Source: Microbacterium sp. CH12i (GTDB lineage: Bacteria > Actinomycetota > Actinomycetes > Actinomycetales > Microbacteriaceae). From it: a stretch of 64,000 nucleotides of DNA. The stretch spans positions 310,001-374,000 of the forward strand of contig NZ_JHET01000010.1 in NCBI RefSeq assembly GCF_000685355.1. Direction: 5' to 3'. The notes under the pieces are model-generated. The model ran no database searches and had not been told where the DNA came from. It saw only the letters and a list, made by a program, of their open reading frames with translations. Below, piece after piece: positions 46,619 through 54,750 of the stretch; within the stretch, counting starts at the first letter, position 1; each line of letters begins with the position of its first letter. Made by a program: the position numbers and the translations under genes.

Positions 46619-46792
46619 GTGAATGACGACAAGAGTGAGGAGCCGACATCCGGTTCGGAGCCGCTCACCGACGAGCAGTTGGACGCGGTGTCCGGTGCTG
46701 GCGAGCCCACGCCAACACCCACGCCCACGCCAACGCCCACGCACGAGGCAGACGACCTGAAGCCCTATCCGCCATGGCTGAGTCGCCCGTGA
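46619..46792 (+). CDS. 57-residue Pro/Thr-rich peptide with leader-like N-terminus
   Basis: A short reading frame starting at GTG 46619 with GGGAA five bases upstream. The N-terminal part is acidic and ends in PLTDEQLDAVSGAGE, which resembles the leaders of ribosomally made peptides (…LSDEELDAVAGG/GA). Then comes PTPTPTPTPTPTHEADDLK followed by PYPPWLSRP, a Pro-rich end. No transporter with a peptidase domain or modifying enzyme lies nearby, so a peptide natural product is only a hypothesis; it could instead be a wall-spanning or signalling peptide. The upstream in-frame extension to 46454 looks non-coding. Reality of the gene is supported by the leader-like pattern and its own promoter motif. 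Confidence 0.45.
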   Translation: MNDDKSEEPTSGSEPLTDEQLDAVSGAGEPTPTPTPTPTPTHEADDLKPYPPWLSRP

Positions 46793-46805
46793 AGCGGTGA
46801 ATCAG

Positions 46806-46824
46806 CGACCCAGGTCCCTTGTCG
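46806..46824 (+). promoter_or_regulatory. CAGGTCCC motif, site 3 (second hydrolase promoter)
   Basis: CGACCCAGGTCCCTTGTCG has dyad ends (CGAC…GTCG) that co-vary with those of site 1 (GGAC…GTCC). It is 100 bases upstream of the serine hydrolase at 46925. Confidence 0.55.
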
Positions 46825-46854
46825 GTGATGTGCTTCGACGGCGAGGGTGTTTGA

Positions 46855-46896
46855 GGGGCCGGGGGCGCTCCCTGTCGGGGGGCCGGGGGCGCTCCC
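46855..46896 (+). repeat. 18-bp direct repeat before second hydrolase
   Basis: GGGGCCGGGGGCGCTCCC occurs at 46855-46872 and 46879-46896, period 24. The role is unknown; it lies between promoter site 3 and the start codon. Confidence 0.6.
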
Positions 46897-46924
46897 ACTT
46901 TCATCACGACCGAGGAGACTACTA

Positions 46925-48118
46925 ATGACGCAGCACATTCATCGCCAGAGGATCCCACGCACGATCGCCGGCATCGCCTCGATCGGTGCGCTCCTCCTCG
47001 TGGTCGGATGCGCGGCCTCGGCTGCGCCAAGCCAAACGAGCCCCGCCACTGCGGCGCCGGAGTTCATCCGACCGGTGGCCCCGGAGGGCGAACTACCCAA
47101 CGATCTGCAGGCCGAACTCCAACAGGTCATCGACACGACTATGGCCGAATACGGCGTGCCCGGCGCTGCTGTAGGTGTTTGGATCCCCGGTGAGGGTTCG
47201 TGGACATCCCTGACCGGATTCTCCGATATCGCTGCCCAGGCACCGATCGACCCCGACATGACGTGGCCACTGCGCAGCGTGACGAAGTCATACACCGTGA
47301 CGCTCATCCTGCAGCTCGTCGACGAACGCAAGGTGAGCCTCGACGACACGATCGACCAGTATGTCGACAACATCACGAACGGCGATCAGATCACGATCCG
47401 ACAACTCGCAGAGATGTCGAGCGGCAACCACGACTACACGAATACGGATGGGTTTGGCGAGGCCTACAGCGAAGATGATTCAAGGGTCTTCACCCTCGGC
47501 GATCTCAACGGCTTCGCCGTCGATCAGCCCGAGCTTTTCGCGCCCGGTGATCAGAAGGTCTACATCAACGCCAACACGAATCTCTTGGGAGCTGTTGTCG
47601 AGAAGGCGACAGGGCAGGAGATCGGCGATGTGCTCGCCGAGCGCATCCTTGAGCCGCTCGGTCAGACCGGCACTCAGTACCTCATCGACGCCTCGAAGTG
47701 GTCAGAGCATCCGCTCGGGTACGCGATAAGCGACGGCGAGCAGACCGTGCAGAACGACAACATGTCGATCTACGGCGCTGCGGGGTCGATGGTCAGCACG
47801 CTCGACGACGCCCGCGTCTGGGCCGAGGTCCTGGCGAGCGGATCACTGCTAGAACCGGCGACGCAGACCGAGCGGATGCAGGGGGCGCCGCTCGATGAAG
47901 GTCCGCCATACGACATCTATGCCATGGGCATGGGTGAGACCAACGGATGGTGGGGGCACAACGGCGAAGGCCTCGGCTTCACGGTTGCGGTCTTCCACCA
48001 GCCCGAATCCGGCGCAAGCATCGTCGTCTTCATGAACGAGTCGAATGTGGTGCCCCTGGCGCACCCCGCCGATCAGACGTTCCGCCGTATCGCCGACATC
48101 CTCGAGAACGGATCCTGA
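46925..48118 (+). CDS. class C beta-lactamase-fold serine hydrolase lipoprotein
   Basis: A 397-residue lipoprotein from ATG 46925 (GAGGAG seven bases before). The signal peptide ends IGALLLVVGCAAS. Active-site elements: SxxK in LRSVTKSYT, YxN in KVYINANTN, and a third motif WGHNGEGLG. PGDQKVYINANTNLLG and ILEPLGQTGT are typical of this family. It parallels the 45107-46366 protein in fold but differs in detail, so the two are paralogues rather than a fresh duplication. It is likely to trim or bind peptidoglycan stem peptides. The carboxypeptidase gene follows two bases after its stop. Confidence 0.9.
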   Translation: MTQHIHRQRIPRTIAGIASIGALLLVVGCAASAAPSQTSPATAAPEFIRPVAPEGELPNDLQAELQQVIDTTMAEYGVPGAAVGVWIPGEGSWTSLTGFSDIAAQAPIDPDMTWPLRSVTKSYTVTLILQLVDERKVSLDDTIDQYVDNITNGDQITIRQLAEMSSGNHDYTNTDGFGEAYSEDDSRVFTLGDLNGFAVDQPELFAPGDQKVYINANTNLLGAVVEKATGQEIGDVLAERILEPLGQTGTQYLIDASKWSEHPLGYAISDGEQTVQNDNMSIYGAAGSMVSTLDDARVWAEVLASGSLLEPATQTERMQGAPLDEGPPYDIYAMGMGETNGWWGHNGEGLGFTVAVFHQPESGASIVVFMNESNVVPLAHPADQTFRRIADILENGS

Positions 48119-48120
48119 TC

Positions 48121-49694
48121 ATGAACCGCAGCTCTCTACGCCGCATGGTGCCATCACGGCAGTGGCCGCGGCGACGCTCGCCGTCACCACCGCGTGCACT
48201 GCCGAGCCAAAGGACCCGTATGCGGTCGAGGGGTTGCCCGATGCCGCGCTTCAGGTCATGAATCAGGATCAGTACGCCAACGGAACCTGGTCGATCGCCG
48301 TGACCGACCTCGACACCGGCGAGGTGCTGATCGATCTCAATGCGAACCGAATGGCTGAGCCCGGATCGTTCGTGAAGACTTACAGCGCCGGGGCAGCGTG
48401 GCTTGAGTGGGGACCCGACCACACCATCACAACGCCGGTAAAGCGCACGGGCGAGGTCACGGCCGGTGCGCTCGCCGGCGACCTTGTCCTCGTCGGCATG
48501 GGCGACCTCACCATGGGTGGGCGCACGAAGGACGATGGGTCGGTCGATTTCACGAACCTCGATCACAACGATGCGAATTTCCTCGCGGGTTCCACCCTCA
48601 CGCCAGAGGATCCGCTGACCGGCCTCAACGAACTTGCGGCCGAGATCAAAGCGGCCGGGATTGATTCCGTCGGCGGCGATGTGGTGGTCGACGACCGCCT
48701 CTTCACCGGCACTCTCGGAGGCGAGCCGATCACGCCGATCATCATCAATCAGAACCTCATCGACATCATGGTGCATCCCGGCGAGCCAGGTGAGATGGCC
48801 ACCGTCGACATGACCCCCGTGGTCTCGCCGTGGATCGTGACGTCGACCGTCAAGACAGTCGAGGCAGGCGGCACCACGAGCATCTCGCTCCCAAAGCCGA
48901 CCCGTGAGGGAGAGATCCTGGTGGAGGGCACGATCGCTGCCGACAGCGACCCACAACTCAAAGTGCACGCCTTCACGGCTCCTGCGACCTTCGCACGGAC
49001 CGCCTTCATCGAGGCACTCGAACGTGCGGGAGTGAGTGTCGCCGCCGATCCGATCACGCCTAATCCCACCTCGAAGCTCGCCGATCGCGCCGCCGTCGAC
49101 GCGCTACCGTCGGTCGCCGAACTCGAATCGCTTTCACTCGAGCAGGAAGCGACCTACGTGATGAAGATCAGCTACAACCGCGGAGCGCAGACTCTCATCT
49201 GCCGGCTCGCAGTCGAATACGGCTCGCCAGATTGCGACACGGGCATGCCCGCCATCGCGAAGATCTGGGATGAAGCGGGTCTAGATATCGGCGGCGCCGC
49301 CCTCATCGACGGATCAGGGCTCGAAGGCAACTACGTCACGCCCGAGAACGCGCTGCAGATCCAAACTCTGATGGCCAAGCGCCCTGATGCGGAGCGCTGG
49401 CAGGCGACCATGCCGATACTCGGCGTAGACGGTTCACTCTTCGCCGTAGAGGCAGACGGGCCCGCGGCCGGCAAGGTACGCGCGAAAACTGGCACCCTGA
49501 TGGGTCGCGACGAGTTCAACGATCTGTGGCGGCTCGGCACGAAGACCCTCGGCGGCGTGATGGAGACTGCCGAAGGCCGCCAGCTCGCCTTCACGATCAT
49601 CGTCAACCAGGGGTTCTTCCCTGAGATCGAGGGCGTCTTCGTCGCCAACGACGACGTCGGCAAAGTCGCCGCGATCATCCAGCAGGCGTTCTGA
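48121..49694 (+). CDS. dacB: PBP4-type D-alanyl-D-alanine carboxypeptidase, frameshifted at start
   Basis: A DacB/PBP4-family serine peptidase of about 524 residues that trims peptidoglycan side chains. The start ATG at 48121 opens a frame that must gain one base near 48145-48150 to continue into GAITAVAAATLAVTTACTAEP, a lipoprotein signal peptide. Active site: SxxK in PGSFVKTYSAG, SxN in MKISYNRGAQ and KTG in VRAKTGTLMGRDE. The insertion domain between motifs 1 and 2 is that of PBP4. It is co-transcribed with the preceding serine hydrolase, three codons away. Confidence 0.9.
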
Positions 49695-49831
49695 AGCAGC
49701 GCATCGTCGCATCGACACACACGGACGACACAGGTCTATGGATCAGTGCTCGCCGGCACGCAATCATCGATTTGGCTGGTCATTTTGGATGATGTCACCG
49801 CGGAAAACCGCGCTAACGAGTGGAACAGGAT

Positions 49832-51847
49832 ATGGACAAGACAAGACGCATCCGGCGGATGGCGGCACTGATGGCGGCGATGGCTGTCGTGGTCACGGCG
49901 TTCGTTGCAAGCCCTGCCGTCGCGATGGACATGAAGTGGGGTGATGATCTGACAACGATCGCACCAGGTTCAGAGGCCGACGGCGACGCCGCCCCGGATT
50001 CCGAGGAGGCGACCGCAACAGAGCAGAATCCCGCTGAGGAGGAGGCGGCCGTCACAGAGCCGACCGCCGCAGAACAGGCCGCCACAGAACAGGCCCCATC
50101 CGAAGAGGCGAGTACCTCCGAAGAGGACACAGCCCCCGGGGAGGGGGATGCCTCCGAGGAGGGAACACCCTCGACCGACGAGCCGTCGGTGCAAGTAGAG
50201 GCCGTCCCGGACGGAGCTGCGCCCGCGGCTGACGCGGCGGAACCCGACGTGGGGGTTCAGGCGGTGGAGGCGGGGTCGATCACTGTCGACTTCAACCTGA
50301 AGCGCGTAACTCTATCCAATGGCGCCGTCACCGGCGCGACCCACGGAACGGTGTCCAATGCGTTTCCTACCAACATCGACGGGAGCGCGACGAATGTCTT
50401 CTCCGTCAAGGGCAACCTCGGAGATGCGTCCGCTCATCTGGAGCTGACTGTCGTGTACAAAGTGGCGATGGCCATACCGAACGCACCCGATGAGGACTAC
50501 TGGGTCAAGATCCACGTCTACACCTCGGGGTTTCACTACTTCCGCACTTGCGACGTGACCACGGGCGATCCGCGTGCCGGTGGAGTGCAGATCGCCCCCA
50601 CACCGTTCACGTGCTTCGCGCGCACCCCGGGCTCGGAGAGTTCGATGCTGAACCAGACCGTGACCGTCTCGATTGACCTCAACCGGTGGGCGGAGGCGTC
50701 GGGAACGGTGCAGACCGAGCGATCGGTCTCACTCGACGACGGCAAATACCTCTTCCTCCTTCCGTTCGCGCAGCCGGGCGCCACGACGGTCCCGCAATCC
50801 AGCCAGACCACATTCGCGACGGTATGGCGCGAACCTGATCGCCCCATCGTCGGCGCGGCGGCGAAGGTGTCATTCACGTACAGGATCCTCGACAACGGCA
50901 AACCGACCCGCTACTGGGTGGTCGGGTGGGTCAATAAACCTCGAAGCGCAACATCCGGTGGGAAGTGCATGATCATCGACCAGGACCCCTGGGGAGACAA
51001 TGCGCCGGTATGGGACGACCTGCCGAACGACTCGACAGCGCCGTACGCATGCGCGGATCACGGCACGAGCCCTGACAGTGACACGCTGGACGTGACGTTC
51101 ACCGTAAGCACGCGGGACGTCACCGTCATTCCAGCGAGTCAGCGCCCGCTACAGGCCCAGCTCATCAAGTCAGTATGCGAGGTCGACATGAAGTTGTGCG
51201 ACCTGCGCCTTGCCAACGCAGAGAAGGCGCAAGGGGCCGAACGCCCTATCTCGAGCTACATCAACAACCGCACCGATAAGCCCATGGCGCTGAAGTTCGA
51301 AACGAAATCGTCGCAATCGACCACCACGTCGTTCGGAACCGAGGTCACGGTAGGCGTCGAGGGAGGAATCGGTGCGCACTTCAAACTTGAGGTGAAGGCG
51401 ACGTACGGGTGGGACATCGAAAACACGACGGAGACGAGCGAAGGGTTCGACTACGAAATCCCACCGAACCGTCAGGGATGGGTAGTGGGCTCGCCGCCGA
51501 TGATCCACGCATCAGGTGACATCTACGTCAATCAGAACAACCGGCTGTACCTGCTGCAGGGAGTCTCGGCGACGTTCGCCGACAAGTCGGGCCAGTGGAT
51601 CAAAGAGGGCGTAGATGGACCCTTGGCTCCGCGTCTCGGTGAGGATCCGGTCGTCGAGATTCCGAGTACATCGCTCAACCCGGTTGCCGCGCCGATCAGC
51701 GCGTCTGGCTCAGCACGGCAGGCTTCACTCGCCACTACAGGTGTCGCGACGGAGCAGCTCGTGTGGTCGGCCATGCTCGCGATCGCGTTGCTCGGTGGCG
51801 GAGCACTGCTTTTCGTTCCGACGCATCGACGCCGGCGAAAGAGCTGA
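49832..51847 (+). CDS. LATTG surface protein with aerolysin-like segment
   Basis: A protein of about 671 residues. The signal peptide is MAALMAAMAVVVTAFVASPAVA. An acidic Glu/Ala/Pro/Thr stalk follows (to about residue 150), then a beta-rich domain. A C-terminal segment (TKSSQSTTTSFGTEVTVGVE, LEVKATYGWDIENTTETSEG, EIPPNRQGWVV) has the alternating Ser/Thr and strand pattern of the ETX/MTX2 aerolysin-like pore-forming family. The end is LATTG, a hydrophobic helix and a basic tail, matching class E sortase (LAXTG) sorting signals. It is therefore probably wall-anchored. A partial CAGGTC motif is at 49727-49736. The start is uncertain (ATG 49832 or GTG 49820). Confidence 0.7.
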   Translation: MDKTRRIRRMAALMAAMAVVVTAFVASPAVAMDMKWGDDLTTIAPGSEADGDAAPDSEEATATEQNPAEEEAAVTEPTAAEQAATEQAPSEEASTSEEDTAPGEGDASEEGTPSTDEPSVQVEAVPDGAAPAADAAEPDVGVQAVEAGSITVDFNLKRVTLSNGAVTGATHGTVSNAFPTNIDGSATNVFSVKGNLGDASAHLELTVVYKVAMAIPNAPDEDYWVKIHVYTSGFHYFRTCDVTTGDPRAGGVQIAPTPFTCFARTPGSESSMLNQTVTVSIDLNRWAEASGTVQTERSVSLDDGKYLFLLPFAQPGATTVPQSSQTTFATVWREPDRPIVGAAAKVSFTYRILDNGKPTRYWVVGWVNKPRSATSGGKCMIIDQDPWGDNAPVWDDLPNDSTAPYACADHGTSPDSDTLDVTFTVSTRDVTVIPASQRPLQAQLIKSVCEVDMKLCDLRLANAEKAQGAERPISSYINNRTDKPMALKFETKSSQSTTTSFGTEVTVGVEGGIGAHFKLEVKATYGWDIENTTETSEGFDYEIPPNRQGWVVGSPPMIHASGDIYVNQNNRLYLLQGVSATFADKSGQWIKEGVDGPLAPRLGEDPVVEIPSTSLNPVAAPISASGSARQASLATTGVATEQLVWSAMLAIALLGGGALLFVPTHRRRRKS

Positions 51848-51860
51848 CGCGACGAACAAA

Positions 51861-51906
51861 GGATGCTGCGACCGCGACCCTATCGATGGGTACGGTCGCA
51901 GCATCC
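51861..51906. terminator. bidirectional hairpin between surface protein and copB
   Basis: GGATGCTGCGACCG (51861-51874) pairs perfectly with CGGTCGCAGCATCC (51893-51906), a 14-bp stem with an 18-base loop, between convergent genes. It probably terminates both. Confidence 0.75.
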
Positions 51907-51965
51907 GTGTCAGGCTCTTGGGGTTTCGCTGAGATCGGTCATCGTGTGCTCCGTGCCGGGTGTGA

Positions 51966-54050
51966 TCATCGGTCGAGGATGGCGCGGGCCGTGATGTCGG
52001 GGCGAAGGTCGAGGCGGCGCAGTAGCTGTGCGTTGAGAGCGACGACGATGGTGGACAGTGACATGAGGATCGCCCCGACGGACATGGGGAGGATGAACCC
52101 AATGGGGGCGAGTACACCGGCGGCGAGTGGCACCGCGATGAGGTTGTAGCCGGCAGCCCACCAGAGGTTCTGCTTCATCTTCCGGTATGTGGCGCGCGAC
52201 AGTTCGATAACCGAGAGTACGGAACGGGGGTCGTCGCTGGCGAGGATGACGCCGGCGGAGGCGATCGCGACGTCCGTCCCTGCGCCGATCGCGAGTCCGA
52301 TGTCTGCCTGAGCGAGGGCGGGGGCATCGTTGACGCCGTCGCCGACCATCGCCACTTTTCGACCCTCGTGCTGGAGCTCCTGAACCTTCGCGGCTTTTTC
52401 CTCTGGACGAACCCCGGCGAAGACTCGGTCGATGCCGAGGTCTTCGGCGACAGCGTGTGCGACGGCTTCGGCGTCTCCGGTGATCATCACGACCTGCACA
52501 CCGAGGGCATGTAGCGCCTCGACCGCTTCACGAGATTCGGGGCGCACTTCGTCGGCGAGTTTCAGGGCGCCGATCACGCGTTGATCCTGGATGACGTGCA
52601 GGATGATGGCGCCATCCTTGCGCCAGCGGTCAGCGACGGGAAGCTCTTCGACGTTCTCCTCAGAGAGCAGGTGCGGTCCCCCAACACGAACGGTCGTTCC
52701 CTCGACGGTCGCGGTGACCCCTACCGCGGGAGATGACGTGAAGTCGCCGCTCTTCGGGATGCTGAGCTGTTTGTCGCCTGCCGCCCGAACGATCGCCTTC
52801 GCAAGCGGATGCTCGCTGTCAGATTCTGCGGCCGCGGCCAGGGCGAGCACCCGGTCAGTGTCGATCCCCTCGACGACGGATACCTCCGAGATGACGGGCT
52901 CGCCCTTCGTGAGCGTGCCGGTCTTGTCGAACAGCACGGTGTCGACGGTGCGCATGCTCTCGAGCGCGATCCGATCCTTAATGAGCACGCCGCCACGTGC
53001 CGCGCGTTCGGTGGCGATTGAAACAACCAACGGAATCGCGAGCCCAAGTGCGTGAGGGCAGGCGATGACGAGCACCGTGATTGTGCGGATCACCGCGGCA
53101 TCCGGGAACCCGATGAGCGTCCATACAAGTGCGGTGATAACGGCGGCGCCGAGCGCGAACCAGAACAACCACCCGGCGGCGGTATCGGCGAGGCGTTGCG
53201 CGCGCGATGAGGAATTCTGTGCGTCGCTCACAAGACGTTGGATGCCGGCGAGAGCGGTGTCGTCACCGGTAGCCGTGACCTCGACTCGAAGCCCGGAGTC
53301 AGTGGCAACTGTGCCCGCCGTGACCTGGTCACCAATGGTGCGGGTCGCAGTGCGGGATTCACCGGTCACCATGGATTCATCCATAGATGCGCGTCCATCG
53401 ACGATGCGCCCGTCAGCGGGGATGCTGCCACCTGGTCGCACGACGACGACGTCGCCGACGACGAGGTCGTCTGGAGAGACAGTCACGACCGTCTCGTTTT
53501 CGACGCGTTCGGCCTCATCCGGGAGAAGAGCGGCGAGAGAATCCAGGGCAGATGTCGTCTGGGCGAGGGAGCGCATCTCGATCCAATGCCCCAGCAGCAT
53601 GATGACGATCAGGAGCGCGAGTTCCCACCAGAAGTCGAGCTCGTGATGAAGGGCTCCGAGGCTCGCACCCCACGAGGCGAGGAAAGCGACGGTGATGGCG
53701 AGCCCGATGAGCAGCATCATCCCTGGTGCGCGCGAGCGGAGCTCACTCAGCGCCCCAACGAGGAACGGCTTTCCGCCCCAGACATACATGACTGTTCCCA
53801 GGACCGGGGAGACCCACGTTAGACCGGGAATATCGGGGAGCGGGTAGCCGACGATCGACGCGAACATGCCAGACAGGGCAACGGTCGGGATGGCGATGAC
53901 AAGCATGATCCAGAAGAGCCGCCGGAACTGGCCGACGTGGTCGCCGTGCCCAGCATGACCATTCTGAGCGCCGTGCCCGTTATGAGCATCGTGTCCGTTA
54001 TGAGCATCGTGTCTGGGGTGCTCAGCGCTGGCGTTGTGCGGGTTGCTCAT
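51966..54050 (-). CDS. copB: copper-translocating P-type ATPase (CopB type)
   Basis: A heavy-metal P-type ATPase of 694 residues. The N-terminus is His/Asn/Gly-rich (DAHNGHDAHNGHGAQNGHAGH) and serves as a metal-binding region. The transmembrane metal motif is CPH (VIACPHALGLAIPLV), typical of subgroup P1B-3 (CopB, Cu/Ag), not CPC of CopA. DKTGT is the phosphorylation site, MVTGES the actuator, and GDGVNDAPAL the hinge. The start at 54050 (MSNPHNASAEHPRHD) has GAGGA eight bases upstream. A CsoR-type operator lies 60 bases upstream, so expression should respond to copper. Confidence 0.94.
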   Translation of the reverse strand: MSNPHNASAEHPRHDAHNGHDAHNGHGAQNGHAGHGDHVGQFRRLFWIMLVIAIPTVALSGMFASIVGYPLPDIPGLTWVSPVLGTVMYVWGGKPFLVGALSELRSRAPGMMLLIGLAITVAFLASWGASLGALHHELDFWWELALLIVIMLLGHWIEMRSLAQTTSALDSLAALLPDEAERVENETVVTVSPDDLVVGDVVVVRPGGSIPADGRIVDGRASMDESMVTGESRTATRTIGDQVTAGTVATDSGLRVEVTATGDDTALAGIQRLVSDAQNSSSRAQRLADTAAGWLFWFALGAAVITALVWTLIGFPDAAVIRTITVLVIACPHALGLAIPLVVSIATERAARGGVLIKDRIALESMRTVDTVLFDKTGTLTKGEPVISEVSVVEGIDTDRVLALAAAAESDSEHPLAKAIVRAAGDKQLSIPKSGDFTSSPAVGVTATVEGTTVRVGGPHLLSEENVEELPVADRWRKDGAIILHVIQDQRVIGALKLADEVRPESREAVEALHALGVQVVMITGDAEAVAHAVAEDLGIDRVFAGVRPEEKAAKVQELQHEGRKVAMVGDGVNDAPALAQADIGLAIGAGTDVAIASAGVILASDDPRSVLSVIELSRATYRKMKQNLWWAAGYNLIAVPLAAGVLAPIGFILPMSVGAILMSLSTIVVALNAQLLRRLDLRPDITARAILDR

Positions 54051-54109
54051 GAACTGATCCTCTTTGGCATTTGGGGAACCGTGCGGGAAGCCCACCGCGT
54101 TCACCAACC

Positions 54110-54126
54110 ATACCCCCTAGGGGTAT
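54110..54126 (-). promoter_or_regulatory. CsoR-type operator before copB
   Basis: ATACCCCCTAGGGGTAT is a near-perfect palindrome matching the CsoR operator pattern (TACCCC…GGGGTA). Located 60 bases before the copper ATPase start, it implies Cu(I)-relieved repression by CsoR. No csoR gene is in the window. Confidence 0.8.
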
Positions 54127-54150
54127 TTCAGGCCTTGCGCGGCCGTCTCA

Positions 54151-54720
54151 TCAAACCGTTACTCGCGTGGGTCGATATCGGAGCGCGACCGCCCCCGACT
54201 GGAAGTCTTGGCGATCCACGAGCTCGAGCTGGATGCGCTCGCGCAGACCGGCGAGCAATGTAGGCCCGTGTCCGGCAAGGACCGGCTGCACAATGAACTC
54301 GTATTCGTCGATCAATCCCAGATCTGCCAACGCCAGGGGAAGCGTCACTCCGCCCACCCAGAGGCGTTCGCCTGGCTCTTGTTTGAGCCGCCGCACCGCT
54401 TGACCCAAGTCTCCTTGCACCAGCTCGGCGTTCCAGTCGACCCCGTTCAGCGTGCTCGACACGACGTACTTCTTCGCCCGGTCGATGGTCTCGGCGAACG
54501 GGATCTCCCACTCATCCATCCAGTCAGGCCACGTATTCGTGGCTGGCTTCCGCCACGCCGACTCCATCATCTCGTAGGTCACCCGGCCAAACAGCAGGGC
54601 ATCGGCCCGTGCCATCTCGGCGGTCCAATAGCGCATCGACTCTTCGTCCGGCGGGAGCCCTGCCTCGTGATGGCAGCAGCCGTCGAGCGTGACGTTGATC
54701 GAGTATCGAAGTGCTCTCAT
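54151..54720 (-). CDS. RibD C-terminal/DHFR-like reductase
   Basis: A 189-residue protein of the DHFR-like RibD C-terminal family. MRALRYSINVTLDG opens the fold, FGRVTYEMMESAW is the signature region, and VGGVTLPLALADLGLIDEYEFIVQPVLAG is the C-terminal nucleotide-binding part. It lacks the deaminase domain of RibD, and such stand-alone members have unknown substrates. It shares no operon with neighbours: the copper ATPase operator lies between it and copB, and dnaB follows after a short gap in the same direction. Confidence 0.88.
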   Translation of the reverse strand: MRALRYSINVTLDGCCHHEAGLPPDEESMRYWTAEMARADALLFGRVTYEMMESAWRKPATNTWPDWMDEWEIPFAETIDRAKKYVVSSTLNGVDWNAELVQGDLGQAVRRLKQEPGERLWVGGVTLPLALADLGLIDEYEFIVQPVLAGHGPTLLAGLRERIQLELVDRQDFQSGAVALRYRPTRVTV

Positions 54721-54750
54721 CTCGTTGCTCCCCGTTAGTGGAACCTACAC

